64,000 nt of DNA from Phascolarctobacterium sp. GTDB lineage: Bacteria; Bacillota; Negativicutes; Acidaminococcales; Acidaminococcaceae. A program made the translations under genes and the position numbers. Below the pieces are notes generated by a model that worked only from the letters and a program-made list of their open reading frames with translations, did no database searches and was not told the DNA's origin. Location of the stretch: positions 22,829 to 86,828 of the forward strand of contig JAUNWI010000010.1 in assembly GCA_030540395.1 (NCBI GenBank), written 5' to 3'. Positions 17,244 through 27,097 of the stretch are shown in pieces; the first letter of the stretch is position 1; each line of letters starts with the position of its first letter.

Positions 17244-19477
17244 TTGCGCTTACCTCCGCCACCAATGGTTGCGAACACGCGCTCAACAGTATAAACGCCC
17301 TTCATACGGCGAATGCGATTCATAACATACTCCAGCTGCTCTAGGCTGGTAATATCCAAGCCCATGTGCGTAGTTGCCGTTTTGTTCTTGTCAGTGTGGC
17401 AGCTCAGCGAGAAAATATTCAGCTTCGCTTCACTGGTAATATTCATAATGTCGCTCATCATGCCCGGTCTGTCCTGGGAAGTAATCATGATATTGACCTT
17501 ATAAACATCATCAATACCCACATCCCAGGATACCTCGATAAGGCGGCTTTGCTCCTCAGGATTATTGCTGAGCACATTGGGACAGTCCGCACGATGGACG
17601 GAAACACCACTGCCGCGGGTAATATAGCCCACTACCGGGTCACCGGGAATGGGGTTGCAGCAGCGTGCCAGCTTAACCATAATGCCCTCCTCGCCCTTGA
17701 CAAGAATGCCATGGCTGGCCTTGGCCTTGGATTTGCGGGGCTTGAGCTCTGCCAAAACCTGGGCCAAATCCTTGGTAGTTTCCAGCTTTTGCTCCTTTTT
17801 ATAGAGCTCTACCAGCTTGCTCATGACGGTGTTCAGCGTTACACCGCCATAGCCCAATGTTGCCAGAAGGTTTTCGTCCGTATCAATGCGCAGCTTATTG
17901 CCCACAGTCTTGAGCTTTTCAGGGGTTACCAGCACCTTGATTTCGTAGCCGAGGCGCTTCACCTCACGCTCCAGCATTTCGCGACCCTTAAGGATATTTT
18001 CCTCACGGCGCTCCTTCTTAAACCAGTTTTTAATCTTGTTGCGGGTGTCACTGGAGCCAACAATGTTAATCCAGTCGCGGCTGGGACCGTTGGACTGCTT
18101 GGAGGTAATAACCTCCACAATATCACCGTTTTTCAGCTGATAATCCAAGGGCACAATACGCCCATTGACCTTGGCACCTACGCAGCGATTACCTACGTCC
18201 GTATGGATGCGGTAAGCAAAGTCAATGGGAACGGAGCCCACAGGCAGGTCGATAACATCGCCACGAGGGGTAAAAACAAAGACCTCATCCGCAAAAATAT
18301 CCATCTTCACCGTGTTGACGAAATCACGGGAATCATTCATATCGTTATGCCATTCCAAGAGCTGGCGCAGCCAGCTCAGCTTGGCATCAAAGCTCTTATC
18401 CGTGCCTGTAGCAGGCTTGCTACCGCCACTTTCCTTATAGCGCCAATGGGCAGCGATACCATACTCACTGATGCGATGCATCTCAAAGGTACGAATTTGA
18501 ATTTCCAGAGGCTGACCACCGGCACTCAAAACCGTGGTATGCAGGGATTGGTACATATTGGATTTTGGTACAGCTACATAGTCCTTAAAGCGACCTGGAA
18601 TGGGACGCCACATGCTGTGGACGATACCCAAGGTACCATAGCAATCCTTAACCGTATCCACCAGCACACGAATGGCCAGCAAATCATAAATCTCGCTTAA
18701 CTGCTTGTGGTCCCGCAGCATCTTTTTATGAATGCTGTAAAAATTTTTGGGACGGCCCTGGATTTCACAACGAATTCCGGCCTTCTCCACTGCATCCTTC
18801 AGCGTTGCCATAGCATCATTAACCATGGCCTCACGCTCACGGCGCTTGGTTTTTACCTGCTCCATCAAATCATAATAAACATCCGGCTCCATATAACGGA
18901 AGGCCAAATCCTCTAATTCCCATTTGATGGCATAAATACCTAAGCGATGAGCTAAGGGAGCGTAAATCTCCAGAGTTTCACGGGAAATAGACTGCTGCTT
19001 ATGCACGGGCATGAACTTCATGGTACGCATATTGTGCAATCTGTCCGCCAGCTTAATCAAAACCACGCGAATATCCCTAGCCATGGCTAGGAACATTTTG
19101 CGATAGTTTTCAATTTGTCTATCTTCCTTGGAAATATATTCGATTTTACCCAGCTTGGTCACACCATCAACCAGATTGGCCACAACCACGCCAAAGCGCT
19201 CTTTGATATCATCCAAGGTATAATCGGTATCTTCTACAACGTCATGGAGAAAGGCTGCCGCCAGGGTTTTGTCGTCCATCTGCAGGCTTGCCAAAATACC
19301 CACTACGCCTATGGGGTGAATAATATAAGGCTCACCGGATTTGCGCACCTGGGTTTTATGGGCTTCGAAGGCCAAATCATAGGCCTTACGCACGAAGCTT
19401 ACCTGTTCCGGAGCTAAATACGCTTCTATTTTGACGAAAAGCTCGTCCACATTACTAATATTTTCTGTTGAGGGCAT
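17240..19477 (-). CDS. rel: Bifunctional (p)ppGpp synthetase/hydrolase
   Basis: A long RSH protein (745 residues from the ATG at 19477). Domains in order: HD hydrolase with FLHDVVEDT (about residue 80), the synthetase region with [15 protein letters not shown] (about 310), TGS domain ([14 protein letters not shown]), and a C-terminal ACT domain ([16 protein letters not shown]). Both catalytic halves look intact, so it should make and degrade the alarmone during amino-acid starvation. A GTG at 19510 is also in frame, but GGAGTGGGG lies closer to the ATG. It follows recJ and overlaps dtd. Confidence 0.95.
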   Translation of the reverse strand: MPSTENISNVDELFVKIEAYLAPEQVSFVRKAYDLAFEAHKTQVRKSGEPYIIHPIGVVGILASLQMDDKTLAAAFLHDVVEDTDYTLDDIKERFGVVVANLVDGVTKLGKIEYISKEDRQIENYRKMFLAMARDIRVVLIKLADRLHNMRTMKFMPVHKQQSISRETLEIYAPLAHRLGIYAIKWELEDLAFRYMEPDVYYDLMEQVKTKRREREAMVNDAMATLKDAVEKAGIRCEIQGRPKNFYSIHKKMLRDHKQLSEIYDLLAIRVLVDTVKDCYGTLGIVHSMWRPIPGRFKDYVAVPKSNMYQSLHTTVLSAGGQPLEIQIRTFEMHRISEYGIAAHWRYKESGGSKPATGTDKSFDAKLSWLRQLLEWHNDMNDSRDFVNTVKMDIFADEVFVFTPRGDVIDLPVGSVPIDFAYRIHTDVGNRCVGAKVNGRIVPLDYQLKNGDIVEVITSKQSNGPSRDWINIVGSSDTRNKIKNWFKKERREENILKGREMLEREVKRLGYEIKVLVTPEKLKTVGNKLRIDTDENLLATLGYGGVTLNTVMSKLVELYKKEQKLETTKDLAQVLAELKPRKSKAKASHGILVKGEEGIMVKLARCCNPIPGDPVVGYITRGSGVSVHRADCPNVLSNNPEEQSRLIEVSWDVGIDDVYKVNIMITSQDRPGMMSDIMNITSEAKLNIFSLSCHTDKNKTATTHMGLDITSLEQLEYVMNRIRRMKGVYTVERVFATIGGGGKRK

Positions 19478-19502
19478 CCTATCCCCACTCCCATCCACAG
19501 CG

Positions 19503-21848
19503 TTAGCCACGCAGTAAATCGTATTGGCTTAAACGCAGATTTTCTTTATAGATATTTTCCAAAGCCTGCCTTTTTTGCTGAAGCTCCACATAAAGAGGTG
19601 AATCCTCCAGCTGACAGCGCTTGATTACATTTCTTTTTATTATACCATTATTTAGGCTTACAAAACCAAGCTCCACCATAATTTTTATGGCATTTTCGCT
19701 AAGTAGCTGTTCATTTTTGCTAATCAGCGGGGCTAAAGCAAGGCTTGGCTGCTGCTGCAGTCCCTCCATGACCAGCTTGTAGGCCCTTGTCATGCCCTCC
19801 CGCTCCGGATAAAGCAGGGGTAGCTGCTCTCTTAAGGCTGCCTCCTCCTGCTGCTTATAGAGCAAATACAGGCTATGCACGCCGTTAGCTCGCAGCTTTC
19901 TAACCAGCTCTGCTAAGGGCAGACTGGGAAAGTCCAGAAATACAACCTGCTGACCCTTGGGACTGGTACCCAGTAGCTCTTCGTAGGCGTGAAGCTCTAG
20001 ATAGGGCGCCAGCTGGGGAGACTGTAGCTCCGAAGCAAGGTTATCTAGCTTATTCACAAAAACCTGTAAGCTATTATGAGTGCGTACTAATGCTGCCAAA
20101 AGCTGATATTTATCGGCCACATGGGTGCGAAAATCCCCCACATTCAGCTCCTGCCTAATGCTCACTGTATGCAGCTGAACGGTGGTTTCCTCCCGCCAAA
20201 CATTGATTTTCGGCTGAAAGGCCACATCTGCAATCATGCTGTCGTACATAAAGTGCAAAAGCTGTGCATTGTTCCACATAATGCAGCGATAGGAAAAATC
20301 GCCCTTGTCCAGCAAAAACTGTAGGTGGTTCTGCTCCCTGCCCATGGCCTTGGCGTTGTGCAAAAGGGCATGGCGAAAAGCGAAAACCGGCGGCATATTG
20401 GCGCAGCCGCAGGGCTCCAAAAGCTGGAGCTCCTCCAAATCCTGCAAGGTAATTTCGCCCTTGTCGCTGATTACGCAGTCCACCACCTGATGGGGCTGAT
20501 AATCCTCCGGCTGCAGGTTTTGGCGTACATATTCCTTAAAGCGACGGCGAAATTCCTCTACCTTGGCAGCAGGCAAAGTCAACCCTGCTGCCTGATGGTG
20601 CCCCCCAAATTGGGTCAAAATATCCGCCTCGGCGGCGATGGCCTCGTACAAATTCAGCGCCGGAATACTGCGGCAGCTGCCCTTGGCCATATCGCCGGAG
20701 ATACTCAATAAAATGGTCGGTAAATGATATTTATCCACTAAGCGGGAAGCCACAATGCCGATTACACCCTGATGCCAACCCTCGCTGGCCAGCACAATGG
20801 CTGTATCGATGTGCTTCTCCTGAGCCAGGAGTACCTCCGCTTCCTCCTGAATTTGACGGCTGATGTCCTGGCGCAGGCTGTTTTCCCGATTGAGCTCCGC
20901 TGCAATCTCGGCGGCCTTGTACTGGTCCTTGGTAACCAAAAGCTCCACCGCCCGCTGAGCGTGCTCCAAACGCCCCACGGCGTTGAGGCGTGGGGCGAGA
21001 CCAAAGCCAATGTTGTCCGAGGCGATGCGCTCTTTGGCAAGACCGCTGGCCTCGATCAAGGCCCTTAGCCCCACCAGCTGGGTGCTTTCCATAGCCGCCA
21101 GACCACGGCGCACCAATTCTCTATTTTCGCCCACCAGGGGCACAATATCCGCCACGGTGCCCAAGGCCGCCAGCTCCGTGAGCTCCGCCCACTCCGGCAG
21201 GCGTCCCGGCACCCTTTGCTCCAAGGCCTGGCACAGCTTAAAAGCAATACCCACGCCGCTAAGCTCCTTAAAGGGATAAGCATCGTCCGCCTGCTTAGCG
21301 TTGACGATGGCATAGGCCGGTGGCAAAATCTCCGGCACCGTATGGTGGTCCGTAATAATAATATCCAAGCTCTTCGGCGCGTTTTCCACCTCGTGTAAAC
21401 CGCTTATGCCGCAATCCACAGTGATGACTAAGGTGGTTCCACCCTCTGCTATGGTCTGGAGCGCATCGTCATTAAGGCCATAGCCTTCGTTTTTGCGTTG
21501 GGGAATATATGTTTCCACCCTGCCTCCCCTGCCCTGCAAATAAATATAGAGCAAGGAGGACGCACTAATGCCATCCACATCATAGTCACCGTAAACGGTA
21601 ATCTTTTCTCCCTGGGCCAGCGCTCTTTCAATGCGTCGCACGGCCTTTTCCATATCCTTCATCAAAAAGGGATCATGGAAGGGAGTCAGGCTACCATATA
21701 AAAATTCTCGCATAGACTCGGTATCGTTCAAGCCTCGTTCCAGCAATATCCCTGTCACCAGGGGCGAAATCCCCAGCTCCGCAGCGAGGCAGCCGGCCTT
21801 ATGCTTATCATACTCGCGTATTTCCCAAATACGCTCCTTGGCCAACAT
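19503..21848 (-). CDS. recJ: Single-stranded-DNA-specific exonuclease RecJ
   Basis: A 781-residue RecJ. The DHH-family motifs are visible as YGDYDVDGISASSLLYIY (about residue 80), VDCGISG and ITDHH, and the DHHA1 domain has FGGHHQAAGLTLP. The remaining ~250-residue C-terminal part is an extension seen in many Firmicute RecJ proteins. RecJ degrades single-stranded DNA 5' to 3' in recombination and mismatch repair. The ATG overlaps the stop of the LapA-like gene by one base, and rel follows. Confidence 0.95.
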   Translation of the reverse strand: MLAKERIWEIREYDKHKAGCLAAELGISPLVTGILLERGLNDTESMREFLYGSLTPFHDPFLMKDMEKAVRRIERALAQGEKITVYGDYDVDGISASSLLYIYLQGRGGRVETYIPQRKNEGYGLNDDALQTIAEGGTTLVITVDCGISGLHEVENAPKSLDIIITDHHTVPEILPPAYAIVNAKQADDAYPFKELSGVGIAFKLCQALEQRVPGRLPEWAELTELAALGTVADIVPLVGENRELVRRGLAAMESTQLVGLRALIEASGLAKERIASDNIGFGLAPRLNAVGRLEHAQRAVELLVTKDQYKAAEIAAELNRENSLRQDISRQIQEEAEVLLAQEKHIDTAIVLASEGWHQGVIGIVASRLVDKYHLPTILLSISGDMAKGSCRSIPALNLYEAIAAEADILTQFGGHHQAAGLTLPAAKVEEFRRRFKEYVRQNLQPEDYQPHQVVDCVISDKGEITLQDLEELQLLEPCGCANMPPVFAFRHALLHNAKAMGREQNHLQFLLDKGDFSYRCIMWNNAQLLHFMYDSMIADVAFQPKINVWREETTVQLHTVSIRQELNVGDFRTHVADKYQLLAALVRTHNSLQVFVNKLDNLASELQSPQLAPYLELHAYEELLGTSPKGQQVVFLDFPSLPLAELVRKLRANGVHSLYLLYKQQEEAALREQLPLLYPEREGMTRAYKLVMEGLQQQPSLALAPLISKNEQLLSENAIKIMVELGFVSLNNGIIKRNVIKRCQLEDSPLYVELQQKRQALENIYKENLRLSQYDLLRG

Positions 21849-22207
21849 TATTTTTTGTCCATTCCGTCTGTTGTCTTGGCTTGGGCCTTGGGAGCGCCAA
21901 CGGGCTCATCATGCAGCTGCTGGGTGTGCTGTAGCATGGCAATGCGTTCCTCCAAGCGTTTATTTTCTGTTTGCAGCTTGGTGATTTCCTCCTGCGTCTT
22001 TTTGTCCTGCAAATAATGCTTAGCCTTCATGGCCAAAAGGAAGCAGGTGGCAACCAGCACACCGATGAGGAATGAGCCTAAAATTACCAGCACTAAAGAG
22101 GAAGAGAAGCTCCAGAAGATAAAGTTCAAGGATACTGCCACAGCGTTTTGTACAGCGAAAATAGCTACGATGATGCTTAAAAGAATAACTAAAATCAACA
22201 ATGGCAT
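21848..22207 (-). CDS. LapA-domain (DUF1049) membrane protein
   Basis: A small protein (119 residues from the ATG at 22207, chosen because GGAG lies nine bases upstream; the TTG at 22216 is less likely). It has two membrane spans, LLILVILLSIIVAIFAVQNA and LVLVILGSFLIGVLVATCFL, separated by LNFIFWSFS, the pattern of LapA (lipopolysaccharide assembly protein A, DUF1049). A charged coiled-coil tail (about residues 68-105) follows. In Gram-negatives LapA works with LapB in controlling LPS synthesis; no LapB is visible here. It opens the recJ-rel-dtd run. Confidence 0.8.
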   Translation of the reverse strand: MPLLILVILLSIIVAIFAVQNAVAVSLNFIFWSFSSSLVLVILGSFLIGVLVATCFLLAMKAKHYLQDKKTQEEITKLQTENKRLEERIAMLQHTQQLHDEPVGAPKAQAKTTDGMDKK

Positions 22208-22310
22208 GTCCATCAACTCCTTTACGCAGAAAATTATTTTTTATAACTTGTTATATTCTGCCAATAGTAGTTTTTTTCCTGCTTAAATCACAGAAAAATC
22301 ACTGTATACA

Positions 22311-22359
22311 TAAAAAAGCAGCGCTGCTGATGACCATGTAATGCCATCGCAGCACTGCT
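22311..22359 (-). terminator. Intrinsic terminator at the end of the dap operon
   Basis: On the minus strand AGCAGTGCTGCGATG pairs with the later ATCAGCAGCGCTGCT (one mismatch region) and is followed by TTTTTT. It starts ten bases after the CGGC-domain gene. Confidence 0.88.
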
Positions 22360-22368
22360 AATTTTTAC

Positions 22369-22770
22369 TTAGAAAGCTTGGTAAATGCCAGCCTCCCTCT
22401 TCTTCGTGGCTGTTTTGGAAATATAAGTTCCCTTCACCACTGTGAAGCCCTTTTTCGCCAACAGATTTTGAATATAGTCCAAATGAGGGCAGGGTGACTT
22501 GTGGTAGTTATCGCTTACCATGCAGGTGGATAGATGCACCACTACCTCGAGGCCATCCTCCTGAAAGCGACGCAAGCGCTTACGCAGGTTTTCCAACTTC
22601 ACGCTAAGTCCCGCACCACAGCAGCCACCACAGGTGAAGGACATGTAGCGTGTATCCTCGGGATAATCCGCAAACTTACCCTCCCTGCTATAGAAGGCGT
22701 GAGTACAATTGTAGCCACAGCAACGCTTTTGTACCTGCTCGCATTGAATAATTACGATTAGCTTGCTCAT
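22369..22770 (-). CDS. CGGC-domain protein (putative metal-binding)
   Basis: A 133-residue protein with CEQVQKRCCGYNCTHAF near the N-terminus and SFTCGGCCGAGLSVKL near residue 50, the cysteine cluster that names the CGGC domain. Further cysteines follow in HLSTCMV and CPHLDYIQ. The family is thought to bind metal; no reaction has been assigned. Its ATG overlaps the dapA TGA (ATGA, four bases), so it is translationally coupled to dapA and falls under the lysine riboswitch together with the dap genes. That location is unexpected for such a protein. Confidence 0.78.
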   Translation of the reverse strand: MSKLIVIIQCEQVQKRCCGYNCTHAFYSREGKFADYPEDTRYMSFTCGGCCGAGLSVKLENLRKRLRRFQEDGLEVVVHLSTCMVSDNYHKSPCPHLDYIQNLLAKKGFTVVKGTYISKTATKKREAGIYQAF

Positions 22771-23663
22771 TTTACCATGCCATAATCCTTGAGGATTACA
22801 TCCATCATAGCTACGCAGTCAGCGCAGAGCGGAGTAAGAGGCAGACGCGGATTGCCCACATCGATGCCGGTAACCTTGGTTACAGCGTATTTGATAGGAA
22901 TAGGATTGCTTTCCATGAACATAGCCTTAGCCAGGGGCACCATCTTCTTGTTCAAATCAGCTGCATCCTTGTTGCGGCCCTCTTCATAGGCTTGCATAAC
23001 GTCTTGCAGGATTTGGCCATTGCAGTTAGCCAGTACGGAAATCAGTCCCACAGCACCCACTGCCATGAAGGGCAGAATCAAGCCATCATCGCCACTATAG
23101 ATGGAAATGCGTTCGGGCAATACGCGATAAAGCTCAGCGCATTGTGCCACGTTGCCAGCAGCCTCTTTAATTGCCACGATATTGTCAAATTCCTTAGCCA
23201 GACGAGCTACAGTTGCCGGAGCAATGTTGGAGCCGGTACGGCCTGGAACATTGTAAACGATAATGGGCAGCTTGGTAGCCTTAGCCACAGCGGCAAAATG
23301 TTGGTAATAACCCTCTTGGGTGGGTTTGTTGTAGAAGGGACCCACAACCAAAAGACCATCCACACCGCAAGCTTCCATTTTCTTTACCAGGTCAATGGTG
23401 GAAGCAGTGCAGTTGGTGCCAGCACCGGCTACAATAGGAGCACGGCCGTTGACATGCTTTACAATGGTTTCCATGAATTTGATTTTTTCATCCATATCCA
23501 TGGTGGCAGCTTCACCAGTGGAGCCTTCAATTACCAGGCCGTCAGTACCATTTGCCAGCAGCCAATCAGCCAGCTTGCAACCAGCCTCGTAATTTACACT
23601 GCCATCCTCTGCAAAGGGAGTGACCATAGCAGTCAATAATCTACCAAAATAGGGTTTAGTCAT
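22767..23663 (-). CDS. dapA: 4-hydroxy-tetrahydrodipicolinate synthase
   Basis: A 298-residue DapA, which condenses pyruvate with aspartate semialdehyde. Visible motifs: GRLLTAMVTPF at the start, VIEGSTGEAATM, VVGPFYNKPTQEGYYQHF, YNVPGRTGSNI, and the Schiff-base lysine in IVAIKEAAGN. The ATG at 23663 is preferred over the TTG at 23669 because GAGGTG lies ten bases upstream. Fourth gene of the dapB-asd-lysC-dapA operon. Confidence 0.96.
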   Translation of the reverse strand: MTKPYFGRLLTAMVTPFAEDGSVNYEAGCKLADWLLANGTDGLVIEGSTGEAATMDMDEKIKFMETIVKHVNGRAPIVAGAGTNCTASTIDLVKKMEACGVDGLLVVGPFYNKPTQEGYYQHFAAVAKATKLPIIVYNVPGRTGSNIAPATVARLAKEFDNIVAIKEAAGNVAQCAELYRVLPERISIYSGDDGLILPFMAVGAVGLISVLANCNGQILQDVMQAYEEGRNKDAADLNKKMVPLAKAMFMESNPIPIKYAVTKVTGIDVGNPRLPLTPLCADCVAMMDVILKDYGMVK

Positions 23664-23681
23664 AAACAAATTACACCTCTT

Positions 23682-24902
23682 TTATAATTTGAAGGCATGG
23701 TGCAGCGCAGTAACAGCGTCAACCAGATGCTCTTCCTTAATGATTGCGGAAATAGTGGTATCGGAGTCCACGGTTTGCAAAATAGCAATGTTTTTAGCAG
23801 CCAAAGCAGCTACGAAGGTAGCCATAATGCCAGGTACGCCACGCATAGCACTGCCAACCACGGAAACCTTGGCGCAGCCAGTGTTGCAAGCATACTTGAA
23901 GCCAGTTTCATCCAGCACCTTAATAGTGCGCTCCTGGTCAGGAGTGAATACAGCAAACATAGCCTCTTTTTCGGACAGGTTCAGGCAGCCAACGCTGATG
24001 CCGGCAGCTGCCAAATCCTCGAACAGATTGCGACCTGCAGTGAAATCGGTGGGATTGAGCTCGATACGGAATTGCACCAAATCGCTCAGGTTAGCTACGC
24101 CGCTGGCGCAGCTTTCGTTAATGGCCACCTCGCTACCAGCACTGCGGCCATTGCATTCGCTGGTAATCAGGGTGCCGGGGGCATCGCTAAAGGTGGATTT
24201 TACATACATGGGAATATTGCTGCCCATGGCAATTTCTACAGCACGGGGATGAATAACCTTGGCGCCGTTGTAGGCCATTTGGCAAACCTCGGCATAGGAA
24301 ATTTGCTCCAGAATATTAGCCTCTTTAACCAAACGCGGGTCAGCAGTCATGATGCCCTCAACATCGGTGTAGATTTCTACGCAATCAGCCTTCAAAGCTG
24401 CGCCCAAGGCTGCAGCAGAGGTATCGCTGCCACCACGACCCAAGGTGGTGAACTTAAAGTTATTTTCAGTCATGCCTTGGAAGCCGCAAACTACAGGGAT
24501 AATGCCGGATTCCAGCAGGCGCATCAGGTAAGAAACCTTGATGTTTTTAATGCGAGCAGCGCCAAATTGGGAATCGGTAATGATGCCAGCTTGGCCACCG
24601 GTCAAAGCCATAGCATTGATGCCATATTTTTGCAGGGTTGCTGCCATCACGCAGGAGGAAATAATTTCACCGCAGCACATGAGCATATCCATCTCACGGA
24701 CGTTTACGGAAATATTAGCTTCCTTCAGAGTATCAATCAAAGTATCGGTTGCATAGGGTGCACCCTTGCGGCCCATGGCAGATACTACAACTACAGGAGC
24801 ATAGCCATTGCGAATAGCCTGTTGCACTTTATCCTTTACGGCAATGCGGGCTTCCTCGCTAGCAACGGAGGTGCCGCCAAATTTTTGTACAATAATTTTC
24901 AT
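23682..24902 (-). CDS. lysC: Aspartate kinase
   Basis: A 406-residue monofunctional aspartokinase. The N-terminal kinase domain starts IVQKFGGTSVA and carries TTLGRGGSDTSAAALG and VEIYTDVEGIMTADPRLV; two ACT-type regulatory domains form the C-terminal third (LNPTDFTAGRNL and VVGSAMRGVPGI). It phosphorylates aspartate as the first step towards lysine, threonine and methionine, and the ACT domains suggest feedback by an end product. Located between asd and dapA, under the lysine riboswitch. Confidence 0.95.
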   Translation of the reverse strand: MKIIVQKFGGTSVASEEARIAVKDKVQQAIRNGYAPVVVVSAMGRKGAPYATDTLIDTLKEANISVNVREMDMLMCCGEIISSCVMAATLQKYGINAMALTGGQAGIITDSQFGAARIKNIKVSYLMRLLESGIIPVVCGFQGMTENNFKFTTLGRGGSDTSAAALGAALKADCVEIYTDVEGIMTADPRLVKEANILEQISYAEVCQMAYNGAKVIHPRAVEIAMGSNIPMYVKSTFSDAPGTLITSECNGRSAGSEVAINESCASGVANLSDLVQFRIELNPTDFTAGRNLFEDLAAAGISVGCLNLSEKEAMFAVFTPDQERTIKVLDETGFKYACNTGCAKVSVVGSAMRGVPGIMATFVAALAAKNIAILQTVDSDTTISAIIKEEHLVDAVTALHHAFKL

Positions 24903-24921
24903 GGTAAAGCTCTCCCCTTAA

Positions 24922-25953
24922 TTAAATCCAGCCGTTTTCAATCATCTTTTCCGCAATCTGCAAAGTATTAAGCGCAGCGCCCTTGCGGATTTGGTCGCCC
25001 ACTACCCACAGGTTGAAGGTGTTGGGGTTGGACTCGTCACGACGCAGACGGCCTACAAAGCAATCATATTTTTCAGAGGTATAGAGCGGCATGGGATAAA
25101 TTTGGTTTTGGGGATCGTCCATCATTTGTACGCCCGGGAAAGCATCGATAGCCTTAGCCATTTCTGCCAAGTCCAAATCATGCTCAAACTCAATGTTTAC
25201 AGATTCACTGTGGCTACGATACACGGGCACGCGCACGGTGGTTGCAGTGATGCGCATTTCGTCATCATGCATAATCTTTCTGGTTTCGTTTACCATCTTC
25301 ATCTCTTCTTTAGTGTAGAGATTGTCGAGGAAAACGTCAATTTGCGGAATCAGGTTGAAGGCGATGGGATAATGCTTAGCCAAGGATGCGGAGGGCAGAA
25401 TGTGTGCTTCCATCTCGCGACCTTCAGCATAAGCCTTGGTTTGGTCGGTGAGCTCGTCGATGCCCTCTTTGCCAGCACCGGAAACAGCTTGGTAGGTGGA
25501 AACAACGATGCGTTTAATGCGAGCCATATCATAGAGAGGCTTCAGGGCCATAACCATGATAATGGTGGAGCAGTTGGGGTTGGCGATAATGCCTTTATGC
25601 TTTAGGATATCTTCAGGGTTAACCTCGGGAACAACCAGCGGAACCTCGGGGTCCATACGGAAGGTGCTGGAGTTATCGATAACAACAGCGCCAGCCTTAA
25701 CAGCGTAAGGAGCAAACTCTTTGGAAATGCTGCCACCGGCAAAGAGAGCGATGTCGATGCCTTCGAAGGAATCCTTGGTAGCCTCTTGCACGGTATAGGT
25801 TTTGCCCATGAACTCGATTTGCTTGCCTGCGCTACGAGCGGAAGCCAACAGACGGAGCTCTGCAAACGGGAAGTTACGCTCTTCGATGAGCTTCAGGAAT
25901 TCGCCACCAACAGCACCGGTAGCACCTAAAATTGCAACATTATACTTTTTCAT
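24922..25953 (-). CDS. asd: Aspartate-semialdehyde dehydrogenase
   Basis: A 343-residue Asd that reduces aspartyl phosphate to the semialdehyde. It starts VAILGATGAVGGEFLKL (NADP-binding loop) and has the catalytic cysteine in IIANPNCSTIIMVMAL (about residue 130), followed by VVSTYQAVSGAGKEG. The ATG at 25953 is chosen because GAGGGGGAAAGG lies just upstream and the more distant start at 26010 would overlap dapB. Confidence 0.96.
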   Translation of the reverse strand: MKKYNVAILGATGAVGGEFLKLIEERNFPFAELRLLASARSAGKQIEFMGKTYTVQEATKDSFEGIDIALFAGGSISKEFAPYAVKAGAVVIDNSSTFRMDPEVPLVVPEVNPEDILKHKGIIANPNCSTIIMVMALKPLYDMARIKRIVVSTYQAVSGAGKEGIDELTDQTKAYAEGREMEAHILPSASLAKHYPIAFNLIPQIDVFLDNLYTKEEMKMVNETRKIMHDDEMRITATTVRVPVYRSHSESVNIEFEHDLDLAEMAKAIDAFPGVQMMDDPQNQIYPMPLYTSEKYDCFVGRLRRDESNPNTFNLWVVGDQIRKGAALNTLQIAEKMIENGWI

Positions 25954-25975
25954 AAACCTTTCCCCCTCTTTATAA

Positions 25976-26746
25976 TTACAGTAATTTATCCAGACCATAA
26001 ACCAGGCCAACCTGGTCGATAATCCTGCGGCAGCCCAGTGCTACACCGGGCATATAGCATTCACGGCTAACAGGGTCCGTGCTGATGTGCAGGGTTTCGC
26101 CCTGTCCGCCGAAGATAACCTCTTGGGAAGCAACGTAACCCGGGAGGCGCACGCTGTGAATCTTCATGCCTTCAAAATCGGCACCACGGGCACCAGCCAT
26201 GGTTTCACGTTCTTCCGGATGACCTTGGTGCATGGCCTTGCGCACCTCGGCAATCTTTTGGGCAGTGATGATGGCAGTACCGCTGGGAGCATCCAGCTTG
26301 TTGTCGTGATGCTTTTCAATGATTTCCACATGGGGGAAATACTTAGCAGCCTCGCAGGCCAGCTTCATCATCACAACAGCACCCAATGCGAAGTTGGGAG
26401 CAATAAGCAAGGAGGTGTTATTAGCGCGAGCCAGTGCATCAACCTCCTCCAAATCGGCATCCTTAAAGCCGGTGGTGCCAACTACTGCATGCACGCCCAA
26501 GGGCAGCATTTTGCGCAGGTTCCCCATGACCACATCGGGACGGGTAAAGTCCACTACAACTTGGGGCTTGGTAGCTTCAATAGTAGCCACCAAATCGGTG
26601 GTAACCTTTACGCCCTCGCCCAAAGCAATGGTACCCTCTTTAATATCAACAGCGCCAACAAGTTCCAAATAAGGTTCAGCGAATACCTTTTTGCAAACCT
26701 CGCCACCCATGCGGCCTAATGCGCCATTTACTAATACACGAATCAT
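25976..26746 (-). CDS. dapB: 4-hydroxy-tetrahydrodipicolinate reductase
   Basis: A 256-residue DapB. It begins IRVLVNGALGRMGGEV (nucleotide-binding loop) and has IEKHHDNKLDAPSGTA, the catalytic and substrate-binding signature. The start at 26746 has AGGAG upstream; the longer frame to 26830 runs into the riboswitch expression platform and is not a real start. It is the first gene of the lysine-precursor operon, 20 bases after the terminator hairpin of the riboswitch. Confidence 0.96.
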   Translation of the reverse strand: MIRVLVNGALGRMGGEVCKKVFAEPYLELVGAVDIKEGTIALGEGVKVTTDLVATIEATKPQVVVDFTRPDVVMGNLRKMLPLGVHAVVGTTGFKDADLEEVDALARANNTSLLIAPNFALGAVVMMKLACEAAKYFPHVEIIEKHHDNKLDAPSGTAIITAQKIAEVRKAMHQGHPEERETMAGARGADFEGMKIHSVRLPGYVASQEVIFGGQGETLHISTDPVSRECYMPGVALGCRRIIDQVGLVYGLDKLL

Positions 26747-26766
26747 GCAATTCACTCCTTTGATAA

Positions 26767-26991
26767 TAAAAAAACCGTCGAGATTATCAACTATCTCAAC
26801 GGTAACATGCTGCACTGCAATCATGCCCATACCTGAGATAGCGCTCCGCTAGAATTCTAGCGACAGTCCGGCAGCTTTCGCTGACGGCCCAGCACAAGGA
26901 CACGGCTGCTCTTGCACTTCGGCGTTGGCCCTTTCACCCGCTTCCTTACTCCCGCTCCACAGGCTACTGATGCTTTCCGCTCCTCTATCTT
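26767..26991 (-). promoter_or_regulatory. Lysine riboswitch (L box) with transcription-termination platform
   Basis: On the minus strand the aptamer (about 26990 to 26833) shows the L-box landmarks in order: GATAGAGGAGCG, ATCAGTAG, GGTGAAAGGG, CGCCGAAG, TGCTGGG and GCTGCCGGACTGTC. P1 forms between GATAG and CTATC. The expression platform follows: TTGAGATAG can pair with CTATCTCA of the aptamer 3' side (antiterminator) or form the terminator ACCGTTGAGAT/ATCTCGACGGT (26774-26803) followed by seven T. Bound lysine should favour P1 and the terminator, shutting off dapB-asd-lysC-dapA and the CGGC gene. Confidence 0.93.
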
Positions 26992-27011
26992 AATGGTTGT
27001 TCATTAGAGCA

Positions 27012-27040
27012 ATTATAGTACGGGTGCTGAGCTTTGTCAA
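27012..27040 (-). promoter_or_regulatory. Consensus sigma-A promoter of the lysine operon
   Basis: On the minus strand TTGACA, a 17-bp spacer and TATAAT match the housekeeping consensus exactly. Transcription should begin near 27005, about 15 bases before the riboswitch aptamer. Confidence 0.92.
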
Positions 27041-27097
27041 ACAGAAAAATAGGAAAAAATGAAAAAGGGCGTTAAGTGTAAAGAATGAACAAAATTC

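Noticed and set aside
25953..26010. Upstream extension of asd
   Set aside because: It would overlap the end of dapB and lacks an RBS; the ATG at 25953 has a strong one.
26747..26830. Upstream extension of dapB
   Set aside because: It translates the riboswitch terminator; a downstream ATG has an AGGAG RBS.
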